This document shows positions 26,137 to 35,089 of a DNA stretch of 63,820 bases, one piece after another. The stretch comes from Peptoniphilus sp. BV3C26 (lineage in GTDB: Bacteria > Bacillota > Clostridia > Tissierellales > Peptoniphilaceae). The stretch lies in assembly GCF_000478985.1 (NCBI RefSeq), contig NZ_AWXB01000027.1, positions 1 through 63,820 of the forward strand, read 5' to 3'. Under the pieces are notes generated by a model. The model did not search any database. It was given only the letters and a program-made list of their open reading frames with translations, and was not told where the DNA came from. Made by a program: the position numbers and the translations under genes. Numbering within the stretch: position 1 is the first letter of the stretch; each line of letters opens with the position of its first letter.

Positions 26137-26730
26137 ATGGAAAAAATTATTTTAAAAAGCAAATTATTTTATGGTTTAGATGAAGATACTATAAAGCACA
26201 TACTTTCTTGTATTGAGCATAAAACCTTAATTTTTAGTAAAGGCGAATATCTATATGATTTTTCTAAGGGCTTTAAGGCAGGTATAGTTTTGAATGGAAG
26301 AATTGATCTATCTGCAATAGATGATGATAAGGAAATTATAGATAGAATTTATGAGACTTCAGATTCTTTTTCTTTAAATTTTTCCTCCCTATCTGATAGA
26401 TTTATGGTTGCAAAAAAAGATTCTAAAGTTTTAGCCCTTGATGTTAGCAAAATCTTTGAAAAAAATAAAAGGTCCTGCTCAAGCAGACCGATTTTTATGG
26501 AAAATATTATAAAATTGTATAATGAGCAAATTTCATACTTAACTTACAAATTAGATATATATTCTAAACCTAAAATTAGGGAAAAAATTAATAAATATAT
26601 AGACAAATATGGTAAAGACTCCTTATTTTCTAATAAATTATCCAGAGAGGATTTGGCGAAATTTTTAACTTGTAATAGGCCTGCCCTTTCAAGAGAGTTA
26701 TCCCTTATGAAAAAAGAGGGCTTAATATAA
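26137..26730 (+). CDS. Crp/Fnr-family transcriptional regulator
   Basis: A 197-residue protein with a divergent N-terminal cyclic-nucleotide-binding-like barrel (residues 1-110, FSKGEYLYDFSKGFKAGIVLNGRIDL) and a C-terminal Crp helix-turn-helix (LSREDLAKFLTCNRPALSRELSLMKKEGLI). The frame stops right after EGLI; related proteins carry about 10 more residues, and seven in-frame codons after the stop (KIIKNQS) look like such a tail, so a recent stop mutation is possible. AAGGGGG precedes the ATG. Divergent from the iron operon, it likely controls that operon or itself. Confidence 0.85.
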   Translation: MEKIILKSKLFYGLDEDTIKHILSCIEHKTLIFSKGEYLYDFSKGFKAGIVLNGRIDLSAIDDDKEIIDRIYETSDSFSLNFSSLSDRFMVAKKDSKVLALDVSKIFEKNKRSCSSRPIFMENIIKLYNEQISYLTYKLDIYSKPKIREKINKYIDKYGKDSLFSNKLSREDLAKFLTCNRPALSRELSLMKKEGLI

Positions 26731-26803
26731 AAAATTATAAAAAATCAGTCTTAGGAGAATAAATATCTTATATTACAGCCTCCTTAAAATTAGGTATAAG
26801 AAA

Positions 26804-26826
26804 AGCATCTATAAAATCTAGATGCT
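26804..26826 (-). terminator. Hairpin after a minus-strand gene remnant
   Basis: AGCATCT (26804-26810) and AGATGCT (26820-26826) form a 7-bp stem. On the minus strand it ends in a short T run. It lies just past the remnant at 26833-26949. Confidence 0.45.
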
Positions 26827-26832
26827 AATTAA

Positions 26833-26949
26833 TTATTTCCATTTCTTATTTTTTAAAATTTTCCCTATTTTATCAACTTCTGGTAACTTGTCACTTTTTA
26901 ATATCTCTGTTAAATCAAATATTTTTGCACCAATTGACCCTCCTTTAGA
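26833..26949 (-). pseudogene. C-terminal remnant of an unidentified protein
   Basis: A 38-codon open stretch (SKGGSIGAKIFDLTEILKSD, then KLPEVDKIGKILKNKKWK) ends with TAA at 26833 and has no start codon: an in-frame stop lies just upstream. The pattern D-L-T-x-x-L ... L-P-x-V-x-x-I-G-x-x-L-K-x-x-x-W looks like the end of a real folded protein, and a terminator-like hairpin follows. I cannot name the family. Confidence 0.35.
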
Positions 26950-26955
26950 CTAAAA

Positions 26956-26983
26956 AAATAAGACCGTATTTACGGTCTTATTT
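26956..26983 (-). terminator. Terminator of the 11-gene catabolic operon
   Basis: AAATAAGACCGTA/TACGGTCTTATTT, a 13-bp perfect stem with a 2-nt apex that must open, followed on the minus strand by a T7 run. It lies 8 nt after the stop of the last operon gene. Confidence 0.88.
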
Positions 26984-26990
26984 ACTTTAT

Positions 26991-28268
26991 TTAGTTTGCT
27001 TTTATTATTTCCAACATTACATCATCTACGTTTTTAAATGCTGTCCTTGAGAGTTTTCCTATGTTGGAGATTGTTTCCTCTATAGTTTTTCCTACGACTC
27101 CTGTTGATTTATCTGAAATCATGCCGTTTACTGCCAGATATGCTGAAATTATAGCTTCTTCTGCTGAGGTTGACAGTTTCATTGAGCAAGATTCTTTTGC
27201 TCCGTCACAAACCATTCCTGTTAAGTTTGCGTAAACATTTGTTGCTGCTCCTGCTATCATTTCATCTGTGCCTCCTAAGAGCCAAGCTATTGAGCAAGTT
27301 GCTCCTACTGCTGCTCCTATTGCACATCCACACATACCCGATAATTTTCCTGAGTATTCTTTTACATATCTGTTTAAGATATGACCGAAAAATAGTGCTT
27401 TTGCCAATTTATCTTTTGAAACATCTTCATAATTTGCGACTATTTCAATAGGCAAAATTACTCCTATACCTTGGTTGCCTGATCCTCCTGATGTCATAAT
27501 TTCATAATTTTGTCCACTCATTCTCATGTCTGCAGCTGCGGCAGTCATTATTCTTGCTTCTGTTATAAAATTTTTAGGTAAAATATTTTCATCCCTTAAA
27601 CGTTTTAAAGTTGAACCTAAACTATTTTCTTTATCTAATCCGGCAATTGCTGCTTTTTTATTTATTTCAATTCCTTCAAGAGTAAAGTCAAAGGTCCCTT
27701 CAGGTGCGTTTTCTACAATTTCTCTCAATTTTTGAAAAGATAAATCTTTTAAGTTAAAGGAGTTTTCTTTTTCGCTTTTTTCATTACTTTGTTCATATAA
27801 AACTTTCCCATTTTTTATAACTTTTTGGAGTTTTGTGTGTCCGCCGCAAATTATAACTGTTCCTTTATCTTTGTCTGTTTCAATAATTGTTTCAACATAG
27901 ACATCATTAGGAGTATTATCTTCTCTTAAAGTAATTTTACCCTCTTCAATAAATTTTTCTGCCTTGTCTATTATTTCTTTGTTTATCTTACTGAAAACCA
28001 TAAAACCGTCTTCAACTTTATCAGCAAAAATACCTAAACTTGCTGCAAGCATAAGACCTTTTTCCTGTACAACAGGAATGTAAACAGATTTTCCGTTTTT
28101 ATATATATTTTTTGATACTATAACTTCTACATTTTTTATCTTATCTTTATCATCTATAAGAGAACCACAAACATTTGCGCAATATCCTACTGCAACAGGT
28201 TCAGTGCAGCCTAAAGCTCTTTGTGAATCTCCTTTTACTATTTCGATTAATTCTTCTAATATGTCCAT
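26991..28268 (-). CDS. L-cysteine desulfidase-like / serine dehydratase alpha-like protein (CyuA/UPF0597 family)
   Basis: A 425-residue protein of the family that includes L-cysteine desulfidase CyuA, an Fe-S enzyme that breaks Cys to pyruvate, ammonia and sulfide. Candidate cluster cysteines are Cys21 in RALGCTEPVAVGYC, GMCGCAIGAAVGATC (about 305-317) and MVCDGAKESCSMK (about 346-355). TSGGSGNQGIGVILPI is the family glycine loop. It is the last gene of the operon beginning with the Liv-type transporter, so its substrate may be a degradation intermediate, not free cysteine; that is inference. Confidence 0.85.
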   Translation of the reverse strand: MDILEELIEIVKGDSQRALGCTEPVAVGYCANVCGSLIDDKDKIKNVEVIVSKNIYKNGKSVYIPVVQEKGLMLAASLGIFADKVEDGFMVFSKINKEIIDKAEKFIEEGKITLREDNTPNDVYVETIIETDKDKGTVIICGGHTKLQKVIKNGKVLYEQSNEKSEKENSFNLKDLSFQKLREIVENAPEGTFDFTLEGIEINKKAAIAGLDKENSLGSTLKRLRDENILPKNFITEARIMTAAAADMRMSGQNYEIMTSGGSGNQGIGVILPIEIVANYEDVSKDKLAKALFFGHILNRYVKEYSGKLSGMCGCAIGAAVGATCSIAWLLGGTDEMIAGAATNVYANLTGMVCDGAKESCSMKLSTSAEEAIISAYLAVNGMISDKSTGVVGKTIEETISNIGKLSRTAFKNVDDVMLEIIKAN

Positions 28269-28281
28269 AAATCTCCTTATG

Positions 28282-28896
28282 TTAAAATGATTGGATATCA
28301 GCTTTTAGTAATTCAATGGCTTTTTCTTTGTTTTTATTTTTTATTTCATTTAACACTCCTATATGGTTATTTCTTAACTTTGTGTCTAAAATATTAGACC
28401 AGTCATCCCAATAAAGTAAAGAAAATGTAATAAGTTGCTTATTTAAAATATTTTTTAACATTTCATAAAAAAACTTATCTTTATAAGAGCGTGCTAATTC
28501 AATATGAAAAGCACTTGTTTTTCTCCAGTATTCCATCGGAGTTGCAAATGCATTTTTATCCATTTTTACTATATTAGCTTCTATTGTAGCCAAATCATAT
28601 TCACTTATTTTGTCAAAGTACAGTTCCAAATATTTAGGTTCAATATTTAAGCGAAATTTTAAAATACTATCCAGATAATTTTTGTCAAACAGATTGATTT
28701 TGTATCCAAATCTCGGGATGCTATATATGATGTTATCAACACTTAATTTAATTAAAGCTTCACGTATTGGAGATTTTGATATTTTAAATTTATCAACAAG
28801 AACCCTTTCAGTAATAACAGTTTCTTGATTAATTCTTCCTGCAACTATTTCATCTATTATTATTTTATAAATTTTATCGCTTAAATTTTCTTTCAT
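28282..28896 (-). CDS. GntR-family regulator with FCD domain
   Basis: A 204-residue protein with an N-terminal winged helix-turn-helix (KIYKIIIDEIVAGRINQETVITERVLVDKFKISKSPIREALIKL), where the SKSPIREAL recognition helix is typical of GntR. A C-terminal helical FCD ligand-binding domain follows, with metal-ligand candidates (FHIELA; NNHIGVL). Located inside the catabolic operon, it likely senses the pathway substrate and binds the repeat-rich operator at 37168-37212. 13 nt before the CyuA-like gene. Confidence 0.88.
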   Translation of the reverse strand: MKENLSDKIYKIIIDEIVAGRINQETVITERVLVDKFKISKSPIREALIKLSVDNIIYSIPRFGYKINLFDKNYLDSILKFRLNIEPKYLELYFDKISEYDLATIEANIVKMDKNAFATPMEYWRKTSAFHIELARSYKDKFFYEMLKNILNKQLITFSLLYWDDWSNILDTKLRNNHIGVLNEIKNKNKEKAIELLKADIQSF

Positions 28897-28909
28897 ATTT
28901 ACCTACTTA

Positions 28910-29908
28910 CTATTTGTATTCCCCTGCAATTTTTTCTACTAATTTTAGCCTATTTATATCTATGTCTTGAGAAATTGTACAGTCTGCTCCAAGAGCAACT
29001 CCTCTTGTTCCAACTTCATCAAGTATTTTAAATATTTCCTTTTTTAGTTCTTCTTCTGAAGCAGAGTATAATACAGTTCCGTTATTGTTGTCAAATCCTC
29101 CCAAGACTGCCTTTCCTTCAAAAATTTCTTTTCCTTCTTTTAGACCTATGTTTTCAGTGTGAGTTGCCCAGTTAAATACTTTTGCTGGATAGTCTTTATA
29201 CCATGCTAAGTTGTTTGTATAGTGGCCATATCCGCAAATATGAAGCATAACATTGTCGTTTATTTTATTAATTTCATTTAAAACTTCAAGATCTAAGGGT
29301 TCAACTATTTTTTTATGCTTTTCTTCATCAAAAGATTTATCTTGCACTGATTGAACGCTGTAATAAATTCCGTCTACACTTGTTTTTTCAAATAATTTTT
29401 TTACTAAGATTTTTATGTCTATTGCTATTTCTTTTGCTGCTTTTATCATATCTTCTTCAGATTCTTTAAATAATCTTACAAATTTTTCAAAATCTTCATC
29501 ATATTCTTCAAATCTAAGTCTAATATATTGTAGGGGAGAAAATAAATTATAATATTTATAAGTGTCTTCTCCTGCAAAGTCACAAATTTCTTTCACAAAG
29601 TCAACTTGTTTTTGTATCCAAGGATGATCTGGTCCTACTGATTTTATTCTTTTTAAGTCTTCTATTGTTTCAATTTTTCTTTCACAAACGCTTGGATGTC
29701 CAAAAAATCCGTCTGACATTATTTTAATTAAATCTGGATCTAATTCTTTTATATATTTTTTTTGTCCTTCTACTACTTTTTTATAAATTTCAGGATCATT
29801 ACCATTGTAATGGTCATGAAATGATACAAAGTGATGCCAAAATGCTGTAGGTACTCTGTCAACATCTTTACAATTTAAAAAATTTTCTACTCTTTCTTTT
29901 TTATTCAT
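28910..29908 (-). CDS. URO-D/MtaA-like protein, copy 2
   Basis: About 332 residues of the uroporphyrinogen-decarboxylase fold. The zinc methyltransferase triad H-x-C-xn-C is present (MLHICGYGHYTNN and ALGADCTI), as in MtaA/MtbA/CmuA methyltransferases, and no haem-pathway gene is near, so methyl transfer is likelier than decarboxylation. The start is ATG 29908 (MNKKERVENFLN) with GGTGA upstream, overlapping the first copy's stop by 8 nt. The longer frame to 29941 begins inside copy 1. The two copies share FWHHF, GFFGHPS/GFFGYPP, FSPLQ and GGFDNN blocks, so they arose by tandem duplication. Confidence 0.88.
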   Translation of the reverse strand: MNKKERVENFLNCKDVDRVPTAFWHHFVSFHDHYNGNDPEIYKKVVEGQKKYIKELDPDLIKIMSDGFFGHPSVCERKIETIEDLKRIKSVGPDHPWIQKQVDFVKEICDFAGEDTYKYYNLFSPLQYIRLRFEEYDEDFEKFVRLFKESEEDMIKAAKEIAIDIKILVKKLFEKTSVDGIYYSVQSVQDKSFDEEKHKKIVEPLDLEVLNEINKINDNVMLHICGYGHYTNNLAWYKDYPAKVFNWATHTENIGLKEGKEIFEGKAVLGGFDNNNGTVLYSASEEELKKEIFKILDEVGTRGVALGADCTISQDIDINRLKLVEKIAGEYK

Positions 29909-30923
29909 TTTTTTCACCATCCATAAATTTATACGTTGCATCTGAAATAATTCTTACTTGATTGTCGTCTATATCATTTGGTATGGAGCAGTCAGCACCA
30001 ATTATAAATGATGTGTCCTTATATTTTTCAATAAGAGATTTTGTATAAGCTTCAAGTTCTTCTTTTGAACCCTTGTCTATTAAGGTTCCTGGATTATTGT
30101 CAAATCCACCTAAAATACATTTTTCAGGGAAAAGTTTTTTTCCTTCTCCTATTGATATTTTTTCTGTAAAAGTCGCCCAATTATAAATTCTTGCTTCATA
30201 ATTTTTATAAAAACTTAAATCATTTGTGTATCTTGCGTAACCACACATATGCAAAATATTTAAGTCTGAATATTTGTTTGCTACTTCCAAAACTGGAAGT
30301 TCTGATACCTTTACTATTTCTTCATATTTATTTTTGTCATACATTTTACTTTGTATGTTTTGAACGCAATAATATATTCCGTCAAGACTTGTTTCTGTTA
30401 GTAATTTTTTTACTAAAATCTGTATGTCTTTTGAAATTTCTAAACCAGCATTTTTAAATTCTTCAGGAAAGTTTTCAGCTAAATAAACAAATCTGTCATA
30501 TTCCTGATCTAAAAAATCCAATCTTATTCTTATTGTTTGTAAAGGTGAAAATACATTATAAAATGTTAAAACTTCATCGCTAAATTCTGCAGCAAGTTTT
30601 TTTATATATTTTACTTGTTCTTGTATCCAGGGATGATTTTCTCCTATGGATTTTATTTTTTTTAGGTCTTCTGCTGTTTTTAAATCATTATCCATTATTG
30701 GTGGATATCCGAAAAATCCTTCATTCATAATTTTCATTATGTCTGGATTTGTTTTTTTATAGTAATCTACATGTCCCTTATAGGCTTTTTCTAACAAAGA
30801 TGGGTCTTCTAAGCCCATGAATTGATCTTTTCCTAAAATAAAATGATGCCAAAATCCTAAAGGTACTCTTTCTGTTTTTTTACCATTTATAACATCTAAA
30901 ACAAGTTGCCTTTTATTCTCCAT
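29901..30923 (-). CDS. URO-D/MtaA-like protein, copy 1
   Basis: A 340-residue paralogue of the downstream gene. FWHHFILGKD (about 24-33), EGFFGYPPIM, FYNVFSPLQTIRIR, LDGIYYCVQNIQ and the zinc-site pattern LHMCGYARYTND ... IGADCSIPND (H-M-C and a distal Cys) are visible. No corrinoid protein is encoded in the operon, so the methyl acceptor or donor must be something else or be encoded elsewhere. Starts 4 nt after dhaL. Confidence 0.88.
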   Translation of the reverse strand: MENKRQLVLDVINGKKTERVPLGFWHHFILGKDQFMGLEDPSLLEKAYKGHVDYYKKTNPDIMKIMNEGFFGYPPIMDNDLKTAEDLKKIKSIGENHPWIQEQVKYIKKLAAEFSDEVLTFYNVFSPLQTIRIRLDFLDQEYDRFVYLAENFPEEFKNAGLEISKDIQILVKKLLTETSLDGIYYCVQNIQSKMYDKNKYEEIVKVSELPVLEVANKYSDLNILHMCGYARYTNDLSFYKNYEARIYNWATFTEKISIGEGKKLFPEKCILGGFDNNPGTLIDKGSKEELEAYTKSLIEKYKDTSFIIGADCSIPNDIDDNQVRIISDATYKFMDGEKNE

Positions 30924-30927
30924 CTTA

Positions 30928-31578
30928 TCACTTTCCTATTTTATTATTTAAAATGTAGTCGCAAAGCAATTCTATTTGATAAGCCATTGTTACTGCGCCT
31001 GGATCTAAGTGTCCTATTCCCTTGTCTTTTTGATAGCTTGCCCTGCCTCTAATAGCTGGCATATCTTTTGTGCTTTCAGCTCCATTTATAGCTGCATTTT
31101 TTACATTTTCAAAAATTTTTACAAGGTCTTCTTCCCTGGAATTTAAATGTTTTTCCAATTCTTCAACGGCAGGATTTAAAGCATCAATCATTGTTTTTGA
31201 TCCTACTTCAGTTTTGCCTCTTTTTTTCATATCTTCAACCATTGTTTTTAGGGCTAAATATATGTCCTCTAAGTCAAATTCTTCTTTACCTTTAAGAGCT
31301 TTTGCAGCAGCTAAATATGCACCGCCATATAAAACTCCTGATGAGCCTCCAATTTTTGACATCATAGTCATTCCTATATTTTTAAATAATTGGTCCATAG
31401 GTAAGTCTTTATATTTTTCTGCATTCTTTAATAAATCACCAAAGCCTATGTTCATATTGTTCCAGTGATCTCCGTCGCCTGTGGCTAAGTCAAGATTTGT
31501 TACATATTCACGATTGTTTTGCAATTTTTCATAAACATTTTCTATATATTTTAAATAATCTATAGTATTTATCTTCAT
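30928..31578 (-). CDS. dhaL: Dihydroxyacetone kinase L-subunit-like (DhaL)
   Basis: A 216-residue DhaL/DAK2-type nucleotide-binding subunit. The Mg-ADP motif appears as LATGDGDHWNNMNIGF (about 30-45), with Trp where most DhaL have Gly after His, then MMSKIGGSSGVLYGGAYLAAAKAL and GSKTMIDALNPAVEEL. RASYQKDKGIGHLDPGA (about 185-201) matches the C-terminal loop. It would phosphorylate a C3 keto-substrate bound covalently to DhaK. No DhaM phosphocarrier gene is present in the window. Lies between dhaK and the first URO-D gene. Confidence 0.9.
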   Translation of the reverse strand: MKINTIDYLKYIENVYEKLQNNREYVTNLDLATGDGDHWNNMNIGFGDLLKNAEKYKDLPMDQLFKNIGMTMMSKIGGSSGVLYGGAYLAAAKALKGKEEFDLEDIYLALKTMVEDMKKRGKTEVGSKTMIDALNPAVEELEKHLNSREEDLVKIFENVKNAAINGAESTKDMPAIRGRASYQKDKGIGHLDPGAVTMAYQIELLCDYILNNKIGK

Positions 31579-31591
31579 GATTTCTCCTTAA

Positions 31592-32578
31592 TTAGTTAAT
31601 GGTTAATGCACTAGTTTCGCATTTTTCGTCTATCATTTCTTTTAATTCATCGTCAAGTTCCATTAAAGTAATTGAACATCCTGACATATCTAATGCAGTC
31701 ATATAATTTCCAACTAAATTTTTATACACTTTAATATTCTTTGTTTCTAAGATTTCTCTAACATCCTTGTTTAAGATGTAAAGTTCCATTAAGGGTGTTG
31801 CTCCCAATCCGTTTACTAATAAAGCAACTTCTTTTCCTGAAAAGTCTTTATCATCAAATATGTGTTTTAAAAGAACTTCTGCTATTTCTTTAGATGTTTT
31901 TATATTTGTTTTTTCTACACCGGGTTCTCCATGGATTCCCATACCGATTTCAATTTCATTTTCCCCTAATTCAAAGTTTGCTTTTCCATTTGCAGGAATT
32001 GTACATGCAGACATGGACATTCCCATTGTTCTTATGTTGTCACAAGCTTTTTGTGCAATTCTTTTTACTTCTTGTAAACTATAACCTTTTAAAGCTGCAG
32101 CTCCTGCTACTTTATGAACGAATATTGTTCCAGCTATTCCTCTTCTTCCTGCTGTATATGTTGAGTCTTCAACGGCTACGTCATCTCTTACTACTACACT
32201 TTCAACGTCTATGTCTTCGAATTCTGCAAGTTCTTTTGCTAAGTCGAAATTCATAATGTCTCCAGAATAATTCTTTATTACTAAAAGAACTCCTTTTCCA
32301 CTATCTGCTCTTCTTATTCCTTCAATAATTCTATCAGGGCTTGGAGATGAAAATACATTTCCTGCAACTGCTGCATCAAGCATTCCTTTTCCAACGTATC
32401 CTGCGTGAGCTGGTTCGTGTCCTGAACCTCCTCCTGATACGATTCCTACATTTCCTGATTTTTCTTTTTTTGCTATTACTTCTAATTCTTCAACGTATAC
32501 TAATTTGTCATTTGCATACTCTAAACCTTTTAATGTTTCTGCTACAACATTATTAGGGTCATTTATAATTTTTTTCAT
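31592..32578 (-). CDS. dhaK: Dihydroxyacetone kinase K-subunit-like (DhaK)
   Basis: A 328-residue substrate-binding subunit. GIVSGGGSGHEPAHAGYVGKGMLDAAVAGNVFSSPSPD (about 45-82) and IKNYSGDIMNFDLA are the substrate pocket. GMGIHGEPGVE (about 218-228) holds the His that forms a hemiaminal with the carbonyl group. Its place between a Liv-type transporter and URO-D-like methyltransferases, without glycerol dehydrogenase or DhaM, is unusual and suggests that it acts on a triose or short keto-sugar released from an imported compound. Confidence 0.92.
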   Translation of the reverse strand: MKKIINDPNNVVAETLKGLEYANDKLVYVEELEVIAKKEKSGNVGIVSGGGSGHEPAHAGYVGKGMLDAAVAGNVFSSPSPDRIIEGIRRADSGKGVLLVIKNYSGDIMNFDLAKELAEFEDIDVESVVVRDDVAVEDSTYTAGRRGIAGTIFVHKVAGAAALKGYSLQEVKRIAQKACDNIRTMGMSMSACTIPANGKANFELGENEIEIGMGIHGEPGVEKTNIKTSKEIAEVLLKHIFDDKDFSGKEVALLVNGLGATPLMELYILNKDVREILETKNIKVYKNLVGNYMTALDMSGCSITLMELDDELKEMIDEKCETSALTIN

Positions 32579-32587
32579 TTTTTCCTC

Positions 32588-33292
32588 CTATAATCCCAAA
32601 TATACTTTTCTTATATCTTTGTTATTTATTATGTCTTTTGCATTGCCTTGCATTGAAATTTTTCCATTTTCTAATACATAAGCTCTATCTGAAATATTTA
32701 AAGCCATATAGGCATTTTGTTCTATTAACATTATGGTGATTCCAGTTTTTGCTATTTTTAATATTAAGTCAAAAATTAAATCAACTATGTTAGGAGCAAG
32801 TCCTAGGGATGGCTCATCAAGAAGGAGCAATTTAGGTTTACACATCAAGGCTCTTCCTATGGCTAACATTTGTTGTTCTCCACCTGATAAGTTTCCTGCA
32901 AAAGATTTTTCTCTTTCTTTTAATCTTGGAAATAGTTCAAAAACTTCTTCAAATGATTCTTTTATTTGTTTTTTGTCTTTAATAGTAAAGGCACCTAACA
33001 TTAAATTTTCATTTACTGTTAAATCTGGAAAAACTTCTCTTCCTTCAGGAGATAAAGAAATTCCAAGTCTTAATATTTTATAGGCTTCAAGTCTTTCTAT
33101 ATTCTTTCCTTCAAATAGGATTTCTCCTTTTTTAGGTTTTAATAAGCCTGATATTGTGTTTACAAGAGTGGTTTTCCCTGCACCGTTGCTTCCTATTAAA
33201 CTAACTATTTCTCCACTTTCAACATTCAGACTTACATCTTTCAATGCGTGTATTGAACCGTAATAAGTGTTAAGTTCTTTAATTTGTAACAT
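32588..33292 (-). CDS. livF: Branched-chain amino acid-type ABC transporter ATPase (LivF)
   Basis: A 234-residue ATPase of LivF type: Walker A GSNGAGKTT (about 35-43), signature LSGGEQQMLA (about 135-144), Walker B LLLLDEPSLGLAP and IEQNA switch region. Start overlaps the LivG end by 14 nt. Partner of LivG at the LivH/LivM channel. Confidence 0.94.
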   Translation of the reverse strand: MLQIKELNTYYGSIHALKDVSLNVESGEIVSLIGSNGAGKTTLVNTISGLLKPKKGEILFEGKNIERLEAYKILRLGISLSPEGREVFPDLTVNENLMLGAFTIKDKKQIKESFEEVFELFPRLKEREKSFAGNLSGGEQQMLAIGRALMCKPKLLLLDEPSLGLAPNIVDLIFDLILKIAKTGITIMLIEQNAYMALNISDRAYVLENGKISMQGNAKDIINNKDIRKVYLGL

Positions 33293-34061
33293 CTGCTTCT
33301 CTCCCCAAGTATGCTTTTATAACTTCTTTGTTATTTACTATTTCTTCCGGAATTCCTTGAGCTATTAATTTTCCATTATCTAAAACATAAATTCTGTCAG
33401 ATACATTCATAACTACACTCATGTCATGTTCAATTAAAAGTACTGTTATTCCTAAATTTTTTAAACTTTTTATAAAACTTAAGAGTTCTTCAGATTCTTG
33501 AGGGTTCATTCCTGCTGCTGGTTCATCAAGTAATATAAGCTCTGCTCCTGTTGCTATGGATCTTGCTATTTCTACTTTTCTTTGATCACCATATGGAAGA
33601 GAGTCTGCATAAGAATCTTTTTTGTCCAGCATGTTTAATGAATCCAATATTTTTATAGCTTTTAAAGCACTTTCATCTTCTCCGGTTCTAAACTTTTTAT
33701 TACTTAATATGGAATCCAGCAAAGTATATTTTGTATTAATATGATTTCCTATCATTACATTTTCAATTACTCTCATGTCTTTGAATAATCTTATGTTTTG
33801 AAAAGTTCTGGCTATTCCTCTTTTTACAATTTCTTGAGGAATTTTATTTTGGATTTCTTCTCCCTTAAAAAATATCTTTCCTGAACTTAGTTTATAAACT
33901 CCTGTCAGTAAGTTAAATGCTGTGGTTTTTCCCGCTCCATTGGGACCTATAATGCTTACTATCTCACCTTTTTTTATATTAAAAGTAAAGTCATCAACAG
34001 CTTTTATTCCACCGAAGTTAATTGAAATATTTTCAGCGCTTAGTAATATATTCTCACTCAT
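33279..34061 (-). CDS. livG: Branched-chain amino acid-type ABC transporter ATPase (LivG)
   Basis: A LivG-type ATPase of 260 residues: Walker A GPNGAGKTT, ARTFQNIRLF (the LivG-specific block), ADSLPYGDQRKVEIARSIAT (signature region with PYGDQ, as usual for LivG), Walker B LILLDEPAAGMNP and LLIEHDMSVVM. Start taken as ATG 34061 (MSENILLSAENIS) behind GGTG, overlapping the livM stop by 8 nt; the frame also opens at 34073. Confidence 0.94.
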   Translation of the reverse strand: MSENILLSAENISINFGGIKAVDDFTFNIKKGEIVSIIGPNGAGKTTAFNLLTGVYKLSSGKIFFKGEEIQNKIPQEIVKRGIARTFQNIRLFKDMRVIENVMIGNHINTKYTLLDSILSNKKFRTGEDESALKAIKILDSLNMLDKKDSYADSLPYGDQRKVEIARSIATGAELILLDEPAAGMNPQESEELLSFIKSLKNLGITVLLIEHDMSVVMNVSDRIYVLDNGKLIAQGIPEEIVNNKEVIKAYLGREADVTN

Positions 34062-35088
34062 AATTTGCACCATTTCCTTCTATGTTTTTAAGATCGGTTA
34101 ATACCTTTTTAGATAGTTTATAATCATTTACATCTCTCCAACCAAGTAAGCCTTGAGGTCTAAATCTCATCATAATTACAAGTATTATTCCGTATAAAAC
34201 AAATCTGTAGTCCATCAAGCTTCTTGATAATTCTGGGAAAACTACTAAAATTACTGATCCTATAATCATACCTCTTATAGTGCCCATTCCTCCAAGTATT
34301 ACTATACTTAAAATCATTGTTGACATATCAAAAGTAAATGTATTTTGGTCTATGTAACCCAGTTGAGTTGCATAAATTGATCCTGCTATGGCACATATTA
34401 CAGCTGATAATAAAAATGCCAATACTTTATAATAAGTTGTATTTAAACCCATCATTATACTTGCTGTTTCATCTTGTTTTATTGCTCTAAAGGCTCTTCC
34501 TGTTTTACTATTTTGTAGCCTATATATAAACAAGATGACAAGGACCATTGTTATTACTGTTAAAATATACAATCCCCCATTTGACATTGATAATTTAAAA
34601 CCGAAAATAGATGGCAATGGAATGTTTCTAAGACCTAATGGCCCGTTTGTAACTTTTTCCCAGACAATTATTACAGTTCTTATTATTTCTCCAAAACCCA
34701 AAGTTATTATTGAAAGATAAGTACCCTTAAGCCTAAGAGTAGGAAGACCCATAACAAATCCTGCTATTGCTGAAATTATTATTGCTACAATTATTGCAAG
34801 AAAAAAGTTTACATTAAATTTAATCATTAATATTGATGTAGTATAAGCTCCTATGGCAACAAAGCCTGCCTGTCCCAAGGATACAAGACCGGTCATTCCT
34901 ACGAGGATATTAAGCCCTAAAGCCATAATGATGTAATTTATTATTTTTATAATTATATTTATGATGTAGTTGTTTAAATGTAAAAAAGGAATTGCTATTA
35001 GACCTATAATCGCGATAATGAAAAGATATATTTTAAATTTATCTATTGCTGAAAAAAGTTTTGCAAAATTATTTTTTGAATTTTTCAT
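34054..35088 (-). CDS. livM: Branched-chain amino acid-type ABC transporter permease (LivM)
   Basis: A membrane protein of about 344 residues, with eight to ten hydrophobic segments. LivM blocks: NYIIMALGLNILVGMTGLVSLGQAGFVAIGAYT, GLPTLRLKGTYLSIITLGFGEIIR, TNGPLGLRNIP, FRAIKQDETAS and GTIRGMIIGSVILVV. Start is ATG 35088 (MKNSKNNFAKLF), with AAGGTG upstream and only one base after the livH stop; the longer frame enters livH. Confidence 0.93.
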   Translation of the reverse strand: MKNSKNNFAKLFSAIDKFKIYLFIIAIIGLIAIPFLHLNNYIINIIIKIINYIIMALGLNILVGMTGLVSLGQAGFVAIGAYTTSILMIKFNVNFFLAIIVAIIISAIAGFVMGLPTLRLKGTYLSIITLGFGEIIRTVIIVWEKVTNGPLGLRNIPLPSIFGFKLSMSNGGLYILTVITMVLVILFIYRLQNSKTGRAFRAIKQDETASIMMGLNTTYYKVLAFLLSAVICAIAGSIYATQLGYIDQNTFTFDMSTMILSIVILGGMGTIRGMIIGSVILVVFPELSRSLMDYRFVLYGIILVIMMRFRPQGLLGWRDVNDYKLSKKVLTDLKNIEGNGANYE

Positions 35089-35089
35089 A

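Noticed and set aside
26046-26162. N-terminal extension of the methyltransferase to 26162
   Set aside because: It passes through the -10 element, the Fur box and the palindrome and overlaps the divergent regulator gene; AGGAGG precedes ATG 26045.
28910-30923. Calling the twin proteins uroporphyrinogen decarboxylases (hemE)
   Set aside because: They carry the zinc H-x-C...C pattern of methyltransferases and no haem-synthesis genes are nearby.
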